Source: Diadophis punctatus similis
Taxonomy: Eukaryota; Chordata; Lepidosauria; Squamata; Dipsadidae
Direction: 5' to 3'
Assembly (NCBI GenBank): GCA_023053685.1
Contig: JALIGW010000001.1
Location: 69,903,740 to 69,967,739, forward strand
DNA length: 64,000 nucleotides
Shown here: piece by piece, positions 23,982-38,009 of the stretch
Layout: each line of letters begins with the position of its first letter
How positions within the stretch are numbered: the stretch's first letter is position 1
Translations under genes and position numbers: made by a program
Notes under the pieces: model-generated
Seen by the model: the letters and a program-made list of their open reading frames with translations, nothing else
What the model was told of the DNA's origin: nothing
The model's database searches: none

Positions 23982-24022
23982 CATTTTCTGAGGAGAGACA
24001 TTTTCTGAGGAGAGACATTTTC
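23982..24022. repeat. 17-bp tandem duplication
   Basis: CATTTTCTGAGGAGAGA is repeated twice, with a third partial unit. Confidence 0.9.
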
Positions 24023-25895
24023 AGTTTGAGGTCTTGTTATTTGAAGGTGTGTGTTTTTTTACCTTCAAGGCTTCACTACAAGCTTTGACGCTCCTGACAA
24101 AAAGTCTTCTGTTTCTCATTACAAGAAGTTGCGCCTGAAGCAGCAGGATACCAAATCCTAGGGAATCTGTTGGGCTGCATTGAATTTCTCCAGTTGAATC
24201 AATCTACTGCTTGACTGCTTCCACAGCTATCTATTTTCCTTTTCTCAGTTCTGAGGGAAAAGAAATATTCATATTGTTACCTGCGGGGAATAACCTGAAA
24301 AACAAGCCACCCATACAAATCGGAGGTGGTAGGGCTTCCTTTAAAGGGGTTTAAAGTATTGGACTAAAACCATTTTAACTTCAGGGATTGTATTTACTGT
24401 GAGTATTTCCATTAAGTGATCAGTGGGGTGCATTTCCACTATAGTGTGCTAAGTGCAGTTTTTGAACTTATGTTTTCATTGCAGACATTGCTGGGCTTTC
24501 AGTATTTATTTAAAGGCCATGCTAAGCTATCACTCAGGTAAATGTAATGATGGACTTTGTGGTGTAGATTCACAGTACAATGCACTGGCAAATTGATTAC
24601 CAATATAACTTGGTCCAGAAGATTAAGAGTTCTTTGTAGTAGTTCAAAACCTAGAATTCCACTTGCATGAAGCATACTAAAAGGAAGCCCTGTAGAATTT
24701 AGAAATCCAGAAAAAAAATTGCATTGATTTTCACCACAATGATAGTGGCTGATCATGAGTAGTGGAAATATTGAGATTTTTTCCTTATAAAGCTGTTTAT
24801 TATGAGGTCCTTTTATATTTTGGCTATTACCCACAAACTAACATAGTCAACCCAAGCCTGTAGAATATCTCTTTTAATCTAGAAGGAGAAAAGAAAATGT
24901 TGTGTTCTCAGATATTTTGCCACCATATTGGAATGATTGAGAGCTCATTTATATTCATAGGAAGATAAAAAAAGAATAGGTTTTAAACAATGAACCTGAT
25001 CGGATTTTGATCACGCAAAATCATCCATACTGGGACTGATAGCAAGAAAGTCCACTGCACTTATCTTATTTTGAGGCTTGAAACACTATTATTTGAGTAA
25101 ATTATATACACAACATAATTCATTTCGAGACTCCATACAAAACCAGTTTTTATTCAGGAAGTTGTGCATACAAAATTATATTAGGATTAGTTATATTGAA
25201 TGCATATATTTTAGGGAAGCAATCCAGTTTTGAAGGGCAGCATAAGATTCAGAGCACATGAAACATGTGGGGCTGGACTTATGTGCTTGCCTCCCACATC
25301 TGCCACATGAACCTGGAAAAATCTGTATGTGGTTTAAGGTTTTTCCACAAATGCTATGCATATGTCCAAATGCATATTCCAAGCTCAAGAAGAATTCTAA
25401 TGCAGTAAGTGGGTATTTCTTGTTCCTGTTATTTGTGAATATTAAAATGTCAAACATGATAGAAAATCCTGTGCTTGAAATGATCCTGTGCTTGAAATGA
25501 TATATTAATTAAAACTGTTTTCCAACAGAGCTGCACGGGTTACCAGTAGGTTTCCAGGTGCAATTCAATATGCTGGTGGTTATCTATTAAGTCCTAGTTG
25601 GCCCAGAGGCTGGATATTTGTGCGATGCAATCAATAAACAGTTCAAACCTAAAAAAAGAAGCAAAAGGCTTGGGAAAAATATAAAGCAGACGAACTTAAT
25701 TTTGTTTAAAATAATTTTCTTTGGTTTTTTTTATTATAAATAAAATTTACAAAAAGAATCAAAACAATGCAAGCCTTTATTATTCTGATTTCTCTTTAGG
25801 TCATATAAACCTTTCAACTTACTGAAAAAGATGGAAAACCCTTATTCTTAAATAATTACCATATTTGAATCTGTATCTTTGTCACGATAACCATA

Positions 25896-26237
25896 CAGGT
25901 CACGGCCACAATTTCCATTGCTAAGCTAGGCAGTTGTTAAGTGAGGCATGCTCCATTTTATGACTTTTTGCCATGGTTGTTAAGCGAATCACTACAGTTA
26001 TTAAGTGAATCGTGGTTGTTAAATGAATCTGGCTTCCCCATTGACTTTGCTTGTCAGAAGCACCCTGGGAAGGTTGTTGTTGTTGTTGTCAGTTGCCAAG
26101 CACCTGAAGTTTGATCATGTGAGTGTGGGGATGCTGCAATGATCATAAGTGTGAGAACTGGTCATAAGACACTTTTCCAGAGCCATTGTAACTTAGAACA
26201 GTCATTAAACAAATGGTTATAAGTCAAGCACTACCTA
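25896..26237. mobile_element. TA-flanked inverted-repeat element, 'TAGTCCTTGACTTA' family
   Basis: Begins TA|CAGGTCACGG and ends CAAGCACTACCT near TA. The interior has TTGTTAAGTGAATC repeats and TTTGATCATGTGA, shared with copies at 39366, 45243, 48158 and 53301. It is diverged, so boundaries are approximate. TA flanks suggest a Tc1/mariner-type origin. Confidence 0.72.
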
Positions 26238-27177
26238 TATCTGCTTGTGCAGAAGTAGAGCTTAGTACGATTTGTGATGTTAATTTAAACAAATGTCAGA
26301 TATTGTGAAAGGGAATTGAGGAGCTTTCGTGGATAGTTGAATAAAACATTCAGTATTAAGTGGTATTTTGGCCACATGGAAATGTTTCACATCAACTAAA
26401 TCTGTTGCAAAATAAATAAAAGGCAAAGGAAATTGTTCCTAAGAGTAAATGAAAGAGAAAGTACTCTTCTTGCTTGGGATTTGCAGAATCTATTTCTTAT
26501 TTATAGTCTGCAGAGAAAACGTACAAGTCATTAAATGCAAGAATGAGCACCAGACTAGAGTGGGAAGATACTGCAGGATCTCATCTCACAAGTTACACAA
26601 TGTAAAATATGTGTCAAAAATACTTCTTATGAGAAAACATGTTTTGAATTCACCAAAACAGATTTTGAACTGAGCTAAATGAAGAATGGATGTGTTACTA
26701 TCCTAGAAGACACTGATCTTTTTATAGAGCCAGGTTTTAAGCATACGCTTAAAATCCCATTTTCAGTCTCTGACATATCCAGCTAAAAGATCTTGGGTAG
26801 AATAGTTGGAGAGGAAAATACTCCTCTGTCATCTGCTGTCGACTGGAATAAATGATACTGCAGTAGATGGTAGCTTCTCCTGTGAATGGAAATTGGCGTG
26901 CTACCCATAATTTAATTCTGGAGTTCTTGTTGTTCTTTCTCCCATTTGTGAACAAAGCCATAATTATGAGAAATAATTCTTGAAATGTTCATTGTTGATG
27001 AAATGGCAGAAGCCTTTTCATCATTTCATCTCCCATTTGCTTTTCCGCCTCATGGGAGAGGTCCCAGAATATTTGGAGAATCCAACTTGTCTAGCTTGTC
27101 TGGCTGCCGATAGGTAAAGAAATAAATTGTACTCTTAATAGTAATAAGCTTTTCTGATCGCAGGAGAACCCATTATA

Positions 27178-27675
27178 CCGTATTTTTTGGAGTATAAGAC
27201 GCACCTTTTTCCTCCCTAAAAGTGGCTGAAAATTTGGGTGCATCTTATACTCTGAATGTAGCTTTTTTTGGAGCTTTTTTCCCAGCCCTAACTAGGTGCT
27301 AACTATCCTCCCAGCTCTTACCTTGCAGGCTCTTTCATTGTTACTCTCTCCGAAGAATGTTTTTCCAGCCCTAAGTCTTTGCAGGGTTTTTTTCATTGCT
27401 CTACTTGCTTCCAAAAAGTTTTTTTCTAGCCCTAACCAGGTGCTAATGATCTTCCCAGCTCTTACTGGCTTGCAGGCTCTTTCATTGTTACTCTCTCCGA
27501 AGAAGGTTTTTTAAAGTCCTAACCAGGGGATAAAATAATGTGCTGAAGCTGACCAGACTAAGGACGCTAGCCAGATGAATACCTGGTAGGCAGATTTCCC
27601 CCCCCCCCTATTTTCCTCCCCAAAAACTAAGGTGCGTCTTATACTCAGGTGCGTCTTATACTCCGAAAAATACGG
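27178..27675. mobile_element. TA-flanked element with CCGTATTTTTCGG ends (498 bp)
   Basis: Terminal inverted repeats of about 28 bp begin CCGTATTTTTTGGAGTATAA and end TTATACTCCGAAAAATACGG, flanked by TA on both sides. The cargo holds a segment of roughly 150 bp in tandem (AGCCCTAAC, CTTGCAGGCTCTTTCATTG, TTACTCTCTCCGAAGAA). It is unrelated to the cargo of 42112 and 49696. Confidence 0.88.
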
Positions 27676-28466
27676 TAACTGAAACAAGTATCAATGCAAT
27701 AAAATCAATTCTAAAACAGAGAGCAAAACTGTTGCATCCTGTTTTACCCCAGGGTTTCATTGCATAAAGCCTGAGGCCTTTCAAATCACATGTCATTTTT
27801 AGATCATTTTACAAAAGGCCCACCTCTCTTTCTCCAGAAGCCGCTGCTTTTTTCAGTCAACTTTTAAACTGCACAGCAGTGCCGCCCAATTGGCGTTTTA
27901 GGCTAGAGGGCATGTGATATCTTTAAGAAGATAATATCCTGCCAACATAACCTTGTGCTTATCTCTACCCTGTCTGGATTCTGAATGACTGGTCTGCATA
28001 GTCTCTCTGTGGCATGTCTGCCTTCTAGGTAACATTCCCAGGTTTGGACCGATACCAAGAAGAGAAGAGTTGCTATAAATGGCTATAAAGGCACACAAGT
28101 ATTGCCCTGTTATTCCCCACCTGCATATCCAAAAATTTGTTTGATATATGTTGAGAACCAATAATTATCTCAGTGTGATTAACATATCATATTAAAGTGA
28201 ATTATTTTCCTAAAAGCTCAATGTTGCATTTACAGAAGAGCATAAGGTCCACCAAAAGGAAGCCCCCTGTTGTTACGCTGTTTGACATACTTATTCAGTA
28301 CCTTTTTGTAGTGATACATAGTGTATGAAAAATACACGACTATATTCCTTGGTAAACACTGGGTTCTTGAAATCAACTTTCCTGGGTCAGTTCTTAAAAA
28401 TGGCTTAGAAATGAGAAGAACAGCAGGTCCTGGTGTTCTATTTTTCTTACCAATGTTCTCATTGGT

Positions 28467-28699
28467 AAGCCGAGGTGGCGCAGTGGTTAGAGTGCAGCAC
28501 TGCAGGCTACTTCAGCTGACTGCTAGCTGCAGTTCAGCTGTTCAAATCGGCTCAAGGTTGACTCAGCCTTCCATCCTTCTGAGGTGGGTAAAATGAGGAC
28601 CCAGATTGTTGGGGGCAATATGCTGAACTCTGTAAACCGCTTAGAGAGGGCTGTAAAGCACTATGAAGCGGTATATAAGTCTAAGTGCTATTGCTATTG
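28467..28699 (+). mobile_element. tRNA-derived squamate SINE, TGCTATTGC-tail variant, full length
   Basis: AAGCCGAGGTGGCGCAGTGG (A box) and TTCAAATCGG (B box), then the body CTCAAGGTTGACTCAGCC, GGGTAAAATGAGGACC and GTAAACCGCTTAGAGAGGGC. The end is GTCTAAGTGCTATTGCTATT. This is the best-preserved copy and the only one on the + strand. Confidence 0.9.
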
Positions 28700-29315
28700 T
28701 GAGAAGAAGAGCTGAGACTTCTCAGTGTGTTTAAGTGTGTTCTTGGGTGTTCTTGTCCTTTTAAAACAACTGACTGGAATTAAAGTAGACCTCAAGCCCT
28801 GTATTTTGTGAATTTCCAGGTCTATTCCCTCCTTATGTATTTGGTCCATTAGCAGCAGACCTTGTTTATATCAGATTTACAAAAGAGACTCATGGCAGCA
28901 CTGGTGACAGTTATGTTTTATACAGAGATACCTTCATCTGATACCAAAGTGAAGTTAAGGCATTGTTTCTGTACAATAACATTGCCCAAACTTGCGATGA
29001 AGTGGTTACTGAGTTCCATTTCCTTATAAGAACATGTGTAAGAACCAAAGAATGTATACCTCAAGTGAACTAAGCATTAATCTGTCAGCAGCTTAAGTGT
29101 GTTTAGGATAGGGCAGTGGAAATATGCAAAAGGGTGACACCGAGTATATTTTCTGAGAAGCATTTAGGAGCAGATGGAAGTTGTAAGGAGACTGATTCAT
29201 CAAAGTATTTAGTGTACATCTCTTTCATTACTTGAATCTTTCTTTGTATGTGCTTAAACATGAGCACACAATTGTGGATCTGAAATAAAGCAAAAGAAAC
29301 TAGTTCTAGAAAAGG

Positions 29316-29455
29316 ATTATTATTATTTATTATTATTTATTGTATTTGTATGCCGCCCAACTGCCGAAGGACTCTGGGCGGCTAACAACAATTTGCAAAT
29401 ACAAAAAAATATAAAAACAATTTAAAAACAGATAAAAAAAGAACAGATTTAAAAG
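29316..29455 (-). mobile_element. L2-group LINE 3' end, 5'-truncated
   Basis: Reverse complement carries GCCGCCCAGAGTCCTTCGGC, then AGTTGGGCGGCATACAAATA, and a TAATAAT tail. It matches the hairpin end of the intact L2 at 58302-58334. Confidence 0.82.
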
Positions 29456-30944
29456 AACAGATCAGATTAGTTTGTGTGCTTAAGCAGGGCTACAATAATT
29501 GTTTTCTTATAAAATATTTTCTTCCCTTTCTTGAAATAAAAATCAGTTCTAAAAGGCAGAGTGCTTAAGAAATCCTGGTTTAGAAATATGAGATTTTAAA
29601 ATGGAAGTGCACCCTTTTGCATGCATGAATCTTCTTCAGTAAATAAATAAACCATATATAATTCAGTATAATTTAATAGTTAATTTTGTATAAAATATTT
29701 TGGGGAAATAGAAGATTTTTAAAAAATACCTAGCTTAAATTCTTCCCGTACAGTTATGTCATGGGATCTACATAGAAGAAAAGGGTAATATCCACTACAG
29801 TATGGAAATTTTCATTATAATTCTGCTTCAGTGTCATAGTCGAAGAGCGAAACCTGGGAAGGACAACATAGGAGTTCTGTGTTGAGGTAAAAGAATAAAA
29901 GTAATTGTTTGGAGAATAGAGCCTCATACGACTGTATGAAATTTAAAAAAAAAACATTGCCCAATATTTTTAAAACTAGTCCCAACTTTTCATTTGTTAA
30001 TCTCTCATCAAGACTTCATTTAGAATAGGCCTGTTCCTTGCCTTCTGAACATCGTGTTCTCTTTCTCTTGTTCTCTGTTATAATTTGGATATTATAACTA
30101 ATTGTTTGGATATTTCAGAATGTGAAAAGGAAACTTACGTCAGATGACATGCTAAGCTGTAGCAGGAACACATAACTTTCATCAGTTTGTGGGCCATGCC
30201 AGGTTTTACAGAGCATGGTTAGGGCTAACTCCAGAGGGAGTGAATCTGTGGCCATTTTTTGGTACTTTTATTTAAAAGTATTGGTACTTTTATTTATTTT
30301 ATTGCAATATTGGGTTATTTTAATTTTAATTTATTTCTTTGGAAGGTAATATTTTTGTTAAAACCCTGCAACTTTGTTTTCCATAAAACAATGGAATATA
30401 AGGATTGTCATCCAGTTCAATTACCTCCTGCAATGGGGAATCCACCCCTCCAAAGGAAATCTTTCCCGCTACTGAACAGCTCAGAGCAGAGCTTCCATCT
30501 GCTGATTTAAAAATGCTGCAGTTTTTGCTTTCTTTTGGAAGAGAATGTTTGAAAGAATGGATCATTCCAAGAAAAACCAAAACTGGCAAGAAAAGTGAGA
30601 AATAAAGCGGGGCGGGAGTGGGAGGGGAATGGGTAGTTAAGGAGACAACAGAGGCAGCAAATAAATCAGGTTGTCCCAAGATCAAAGCATATCAAGAATA
30701 GGAAATAAGGTAAGATAAAATAGTTTAGTTGAGGAGACTGGGAGGAGCAGCTTCCATAGGAAAGACAAAAGCAAAATGAGGGGAAAGCATTGTCGCGAAG
30801 TAGAAAGGGGTGGGGAAATTGGAGGACTGTCAGTTTGGAACCATCAACGAGGATTGGGAGTGTTACGGATTATTCTGGATATTTTTGCATTCCCGTCTCA
30901 AAGAAGCTGATGGATACAAACAAAGTAGGGAACAATGTCTATGG

Positions 30945-31349
30945 CAGGGGTGTCAAACTCAAGGCCCAGGGGCCGGATCCGGCTCACTGGGTACTTAGAT
31001 CTGGCCCGCGGGACCGCCCTGGAAACAGTGAAGGACCAGCTCGCGGTGCTTCTGCCAGCGAAAATGGGCTCCCAAGCTTCATTTTCAGCTGCCAGGGCCT
31101 CCTGCAACCCTCTGCCTGTGTAAATGGCGCTCAGGAGGGCTGTACGCGGCCCTCCCAAGCTCCATTTTCACTGGCAGAGGGTTGCAGGAGGCCCTGGCAG
31201 CTGAAAACAGAGCTCAGGAGCCTGTTTTCGTTGGCAGAACGCTCAGGCCACCACAGGTGCCCCTGACAGGAGTGACACCGAACTGCCCCTCCCCGAGGTC
31301 AAACACAGCCCTGATACGGCCCTCAATGAAATCGAGTTTGACACCCCTG
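30945..31349. mobile_element. hAT-like element, 'GGGTGTCAAACTC' family (405 bp)
   Basis: Ends CAGGGGTGTCAAACTCAAGG and GAGTTTGACACCCCTG, a near-perfect inverted pair. Perfect duplication GTCTATGG at 30937-30944 and 31350-31357. The interior is GC-rich with inverted CTCCATTTTCACTGGCAGAG-type blocks; no transposase. Confidence 0.95.
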
Positions 31350-32714
31350 GTCTATGGAGATTCTCAGTCCTCCAGGTCATGCAGAACTGTAGACATTTTT
31401 CATGGAAGAGAAGCAAAATGTTTTCAAGAAAAAAAAACCAAGAAAGTTTGGTTGCCTTTTGAACAGCAGCTTTGGGACAAAGGGAACACGTGTAGAGCAT
31501 GGCTTCAGGGTTTTTTTCAATCCTTTTACCAGCATTGACCATATGTTTGTGTGTATACTAGGAAGCAAGGGATGGGCTGAACACAGTCTGCTCTGGGTGT
31601 GCTTAGAATGAATATCACCATGATCTCCCACAAGGGTGAATTTGGAAACTTTAGTTGCAATGTATTTTTCCAAAGCCCCTGGATTTCATCTGGTTCATTT
31701 TCAAACTCCATCTTTGTTTGGCCAGCTTCTCCCCAAACAGCAAATGTGGTTTTGTTATCTTCAATTTACAGAGAATTATTCTACCAAGCAACAGATAGAC
31801 ATACAATCCCGGGCCTCTTTACAAAATCCCTTTGGATTGGAAAGAATAAAATTGTATGGAAGAAGAGTGAGGACTTCCATATACATTTTGAATATGCGTT
31901 AAAATAGTATGTTGCTCCACATCCTGTCAGTGTCAGACTTAATGCCTTGGCTTAGAAGTAAATCACAGACCTTAAGACGCTTAACTTTTAATTCACCTAT
32001 TATGACTAGATTGGCAGAAGAATCCCAGGTGCATCCTGGTTAGTAGAGTATCTGTATTCCAAGCAAGGATGAAGCCTTAACATGACAGTTGATTGCTCAC
32101 TCTGCCCCCGCCTTTAAACTTTTATACTGCTTTCAAGGTAATAGGTGCTTGGCCGTTTGTTTTGGCATCTTGTGGACCATGTTTAAATAACAGTCCTCTC
32201 TAGCTTGGGGAACTGCTTGTCCACACCTCATCTTCTTCAGCTTTAACAAACGGAATCACATTCATGAGATGAGCAGCTATATAAATTTGATAAATCAGTA
32301 TAATTAAGCATATTAGCTAGTACTCTACATCATTATGGTATATTAGTTACGGTATTGGACTAGGCCTGGGGAGTTTTAGTTTCAGATTACCTGAATGGAG
32401 TTTATTGAAAAATGATAATTTTTTAAAAACTTCATTAGAGGGCTGTTAAAGGGATGATACGGACTAGAAGAAAAATTGTGTACAGTGCATTGATCTCTGG
32501 AGGAAATGTGAAGTATAAGTTCCACATAACTGTAAATAAAGATGTGAACGAAATATTGCATTAAATATTCAGTATTTGTTATTATAAACTCTGGTAAACA
32601 GTCAATATATTCAAGAAATGTACCTAATAAACTTTCTGTAATAAACAGTGCATCAGTCTTACATATTCCACCCATGAAGAAGCAGGAAAGCAACCCCCAG
32701 CATATGCTCACAAT

Positions 32715-32981
32715 CAGGGGTGGGTTCCATTTACCTTCCCTACCGGTTCGCATCATGACGGAAGTGCGTGTTTTGCGCGCATGCGGTATGTCGTGCAAAT
32801 GACCCTTTGCGCATGCGCAGAAGCCTCTGCGCATGCGCAGAGGGTTCTTTGCCAGCTGCGGCGACCGGAGAACCAGTTGGGCGCGTGGACAGCCAGCCAT
32901 CGCTGCCGGTTCTGCAAGCGGGTGCAAATTTCCGCCACCGGTATGGGAGAACTGGTCCGGACCGGCAGCAATCCACCACTG
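32715..32981. mobile_element. hAT-like element, 'GGTGGGTTCC' family (267 bp), with NRF1-like sites
   Basis: Ends CAGGGGTGGGTTCC and GCAATCCACCACTG, with perfect duplication CTCACAAT at 32707-32714 and 32982-32989. Two TGCGCATGCGCA palindromes (32808-32819 and 32828-32839) fit the NRF1 consensus. Confidence 0.95.
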
Positions 32982-34155
32982 CTCACAATCTATAATATAA
33001 TTTTGACACTTAAGTCATTGAGCTAATGTTAATAGTGCCCCCTTTCTGACCAATCCTGAACTTAGAAAAGAAAAAGAGAGAAAGGAACAACCCCCCCCCC
33101 CTCATCTAATAATGGTAATAAAATATCCTGTCAAGGAAATGTTCTAGGGATAAGAAAATAGGTGTTTTTTTAAATCAACTTGGCTTATCTGTACAGGCAA
33201 GAAAAATGTTACGCTGGCTGGATGAAACAAAAAGAGGTGAATAATTAAACATTTTCTACAACTATGTAAATACAGTAGTTTTCGGCTGACCACAGGGTAG
33301 AATGACAGCTATAATTGATGTTTCAATTCATCTGCAATTACTAACCTTTGGATTGCATCCTTCCAAGGATCTTTCTTTGTGAACAACCTCTGGCTTTCCG
33401 TCTAGCATACCAATGGAGTAGGATCCTGGGAGTTAGTTGTTCAATAATACCTGGAGGGCTATAGGTCCCCTGCATCAGCCCCAGACAATCATCTTCAAGC
33501 AATTAGCAGATGACCTAGTGACATGTGATTTATTAGAAAAATATCTGCATTTCTCAGGTTTCTTACTTTGCTGCTTTGAGCTGATAGTTTTCCAATATTG
33601 TGTAAAACATCTTAGTCAGTAAACATGTTCTACAGCAGATAGATGTTTAAAATTGGGCAGCTAGGGGCATCTCTCAAGAGAACTGTTTCTCTTCTTTACA
33701 TTTAATTTTGCTTTTGGTAAGCCACAGAGGTCCCCGGTGTAACATCCATAACTACGCCAACATACAGTATATAAACATTGGCGAAAGAAATCTACTGTAT
33801 GGGAATTTTTATGAACATTGCTACCTTAAAAATATCAAAGACTATGGTGCCTAAAAGGCTGTGTTTGTTCTAGCACCATTCTTTCTTTCATGGCCTTTAG
33901 GCTTGGTAACACATCCACCCTCATGAACCCGAATGTGAATAGTTCCTTGGACAGACCTGGAACTTTATGACTCCCTTGGCTTATTGTATACATAGCATTA
34001 TCAAAAGGACCTTAAAACCAGCTCTCACTATCAGAAGGAGTCTAGTAGAATCTTTCTGACAGACTTCATTAAAAGGCATAAGATTTTGTGAATTACAGCT
34101 CACTTCATCAAATGCATGGAGTGGTTAAACTGATACAAGAATGAGACATGGAGGG

Positions 34156-34264
34156 AATAGCAATAGCACTTAGACTTATATACCGCTTCATAGTGCTTTA
34201 CAGCCCTCTCTAAGCGGTTTACAGAGTTCAGCATATTGCCCCCAACAATCTGGGTCCTCATTTA
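34156..34264 (-). mobile_element. SINE 3' half, TGCTATTGC-tail variant
   Basis: Minus-strand 3' half ending AGTGCTATTGCTATT. It breaks off after the GAGGACCCAGATTGTTGGGG block, so the tRNA head is missing. A short GGAAA tandem follows at about 34293-34310. Confidence 0.85.
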
Positions 34265-34958
34265 GGACAGGAAGAACAGGACAGGAGAATGGAAAGGAAA
34301 GGAAAGGAAATCCTATTCATAATAACTGATTATTTTTGCAGTCCTTGCTTTCATTTGTCCTTATACTGTTTCATGCAGTTGCTTTTGTTCAAAACTCTCT
34401 CTTTGGGGGGATCTCATTAACTCAATCTAACACAACTTTCTTAGATTTTCCTTCATTTCTACTTACTAATTTTTCTTCTGTCACTTTACTTTGAGATGTT
34501 AAAAATCTACTGTTTGTTTTGAAATTTCCTAAGATAGCCTTTTGATGGAGTATGGAGTTGAACCATCTTTTACTCAATTGTGCTGATAAAGTGTTTTTCT
34601 TCTTCTTCGAAACAGCTACTTTAAAATCTGTAATAGAGTGTCCCGGGAGGCTAAAATGATCTGTGATTACCTTAACCTTTGTTTTGTGTCCATTAATTCA
34701 TTTGCACAAAAACTAATTGGTTATTCCAATGTAGGATCCATAGGAGCATTACTGGCTGAAGACGCTATATATCACATTGGGGGAAGAGTGTGGAGAGGCT
34801 ATTCTAATTTTACATGTAAAGTTGTTGAAGTTTGTGATGATGTTGATGGTAAACCTCTGGGGGCAAAGCAAACATCTGTGTTTGTTGCAGGGCCTGGTTC
34901 TCATATTAGCACAATTATTTTGTTTATTTCTTTTGCTAGTGAGAACCTGCTTCAGGTT

Positions 34959-35184
34959 AGCAATAGCACTTAGACTTATATACCGCTTCATAGTGCTTTA
35001 CAGCCCTCTCTAAGCGGTTTACAGAGTTCAGCATATTGCCCCCAACAATCTGGGTCCTCATTTTACCGACCTCAGAAGGATGGAAGGCTGAGTCAACCTT
35101 GAGCTGGTGAGATTTGAACTGCTGAACTAGCAGTCAGCTGGGTAGGTTGTAGTGCTGCTTTTAACCACTGCGCAACCTTGACTC
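34959..35184 (-). mobile_element. tRNA-derived squamate SINE, TGCTATTGC-tail variant
   Basis: Near full-length minus-strand copy. The flanks share CAGGTT (34953-34958 and 35185-35190), a plausible short target duplication for L1/RTE-type insertion. Confidence 0.87.
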
Positions 35185-36255
35185 CAGGTTGGGTGATTGT
35201 CTATGCAAGAATGATGAGCCTCTCACCCAATGTCTAAGAAAGTGCAGTATTGTTGTCCAGTATGGGTTGTAGCTTATTAATAATGTCTTTGAGTGGTTTG
35301 AGCTATGAGCTGTAGATGACAACCAGTTTTGTTTTGCTGTGGTACTACCAGACTCCTAATTTTCTGCTAGCATAAACTAACATGGATTTTCTCCTAAAAT
35401 AGCTTTCATTATATATTTTCCTTTTTCACAACTGTTCTTAATAAATATGTGCAACTAATTTTACAAAAATAATTTTAAACATTTGCATTATCTAATGGGG
35501 TAATATTTCATTGTTTTTCTATTTCCTCCCCAAAAAGGATAGAATCATTTATTAAGAGCTGCTTTTCCCCCACTCCTCTGAATCTGAATCTAAGTGACAA
35601 AAGCAGTACTAAAAAGAAAAGTATAAACCAATAAACTACGAGTAATAAAAAGGTAATACTAAACAGCTTTGCTGCAATACATTTCCAGTTGTTTCAACAG
35701 GACAGACTAACACTGTATGTAACAGAAGAAATGTTTAATGTTATTGTTTCTGTCTTGTCTGGGCAGCTATGTTTTTAAAGTACATATTTGAAATATTGTA
35801 AACTGACCAGAATCTTTTCAGAATCAGACAGTCCTAAATATCTAACAAACAAATAATTAGGAAAAAAATTATCAAATTCAGTTAGCCCTCAAAGTTCTCT
35901 GAAGTGATTACAGCTGGTTTGTTCATGATGTAATAATAGAAAACTAGTAATATTTATTTCAGTCAAGAATTCACTCCAAAGTTTTTGTGTTACTAAAAAA
36001 AAAAATTACCTGCCAACAATCTCAAAAGTCAAAAAGATCAAAGCAAGACTTATGGGGAAAAAGTTTACGGGAGATCTTACTTTCCCATCTTATTTATTCA
36101 TTTATATTTGATTTATAGCCTGATTTTGTACTCTACTGAGTAGTCATGGCAATTCGGCTTCCATTCTTGATAATCCCAGAAGAATTTTAAGGAATATATA
36201 ATGCTGATTATTTAGGGCAGAAATGAGAGATCTACTGTCAGTATCTTTCGGAACT

Positions 36256-36345
36256 AGTTAGTTAGTTAGTTGAATTTATTAATTGCCTTACTCCAAAGGA
36301 CTTTGGGCAGCATACAAAACTGGAAAAATCCATAAAAATGGACAA
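36256..36345 (-). mobile_element. Degraded L2-group LINE 3' end
   Basis: The reverse complement resembles the L2 hairpin end (GCTGCCCAAAGTCCTTTGG) with an AATTAATAAATTC tail. Old and short. Confidence 0.6.
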
Positions 36346-38009
36346 AACATCAAACCAAACAGCCTGACTAAAATAATCAGACACAATTACAAGTTTTAGC
36401 ATTTAGCATTTAGCATTTGTGTAGAAATGCTTGGAACTGAAGTTTAGTAATCTCTAAATCCCTGATTTAGATTTTTGATGAAAGAAATGGAAACTTCTTG
36501 AACTGAATGTGGTTGTTAACTCTGAGCTAATAAAACTCTTTTAAATTTGGATCATACAATTACTGTGAATAGCTCTAATTAACACCATATTTTAAACCTG
36601 TTGTGCTGTAATTTCTAATGCAATAATTTTCCAAGACAAGCAAGCATTTCAACATGCTATTATAATCTCATCCATATGTGTCGAAGACATTAATAATAAT
36701 GATTTATTGACTCTGCATGTGTGTATGTGTGCAATTTTTAAAGGTGAAAACAACTACTAGTGTGAGAGTTTCACCTTGTGGTTCAGCTTTAATTACAGTG
36801 ACATAGACCCACAGCTAACTCGTATGACTTTAACAATTAATAGAAATTACAATTTAATATTCAACAAGAGGGATTATATTCTGCCCATGAAAAATGCTGC
36901 TGGCTCGGCTGTTGAATATAGAAGATTGTCTGGTTCGTTTGAAGATGGCTGAACTGAGGTTAGGATTTTTCCCATTGTAAATGGGAAATTGTTCATTCTT
37001 GCTGCTGTTGGGTTTGTCCATTTCTGTGGGGTTTAGCACAGAAAGTTTTATAATAAAATGCAAGGGAAAGTGTTGTGTTGGTCAATGCTGATATATTCAG
37101 TCAATCATCAGTAAGATTGCACCATTAATAAATTCCACGGTTCAGTGGAGCTTATTCTTAAAATAGCATGAACTGGAGACAGCGTCTTTAGTTTCATCAG
37201 TTTTTGGATTTTAATGTAGGATGGCTGTGGCATTAGTGAAATAAAACGGGAGGATGTGATGCACTTGTGCTGGTTGATTGTTCCTACCACAGCCAGGAGA
37301 TTAACACTCTCTTTGTGAACCCATCATTCCTTTATACCTCAGTGAACAGAATGACTTCTGCAGAGAGCCTTGTTCCTGTTTGTTCATTCACAGGCTGCCC
37401 ACTTTGAACTTGTTAGGTCAGTAGCCTCACAGCTGTAAATCAGAGAGTGAAAGAGATGCAAGCTTACTAGAGTATGTTCAGAAGAAAGTCTACTGCGTGT
37501 GCAGTCAAACGTCCATCTCAATTGCTTTTGCATCTGAATATCTCTCTAGTGTAGCTCCATGTCTGTGTAAATCTGCACAAGCAGAGCAGAATTTCGGCTG
37601 ATTTAAATAAGCAACTGTACAACTTCGATAGGTTGTTTCAAAGGAGAACTCGGGAAAGTCACTGCGCGTGAGTTGGGCAGCCATATACATTTGTTTAATA
37701 AATAAATAAAAAATAAAAGACTATTTCTTATTTTAGGCATGAAAACTTGTTTTATAAACTGATTTAATTAGAGTTACTGTATATCAAGTCTTATATGCCT
37801 GCACAAACTTATGTACAGTGATGGAAAGATGTAGAAATGAAGAATAATTTTTCAGTGTTATGACTATATGTCATAGTTATATGTGAATATGCACTTCATA
37901 TTCATAGAACTATCACATAAATTGTCATGAAACATATGATAATTTATATGGTATATGACAGAAAAAGAGAATAACTTCTTGGAACACACATTGGCAAAAA
38001 GAATCAGAA

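Noticed and set aside
32382..32927. 181-codon minus-strand ORF
   Set aside because: The first part is inside a MITE and the rest is AT-rich intron sequence with no domain or splice logic.
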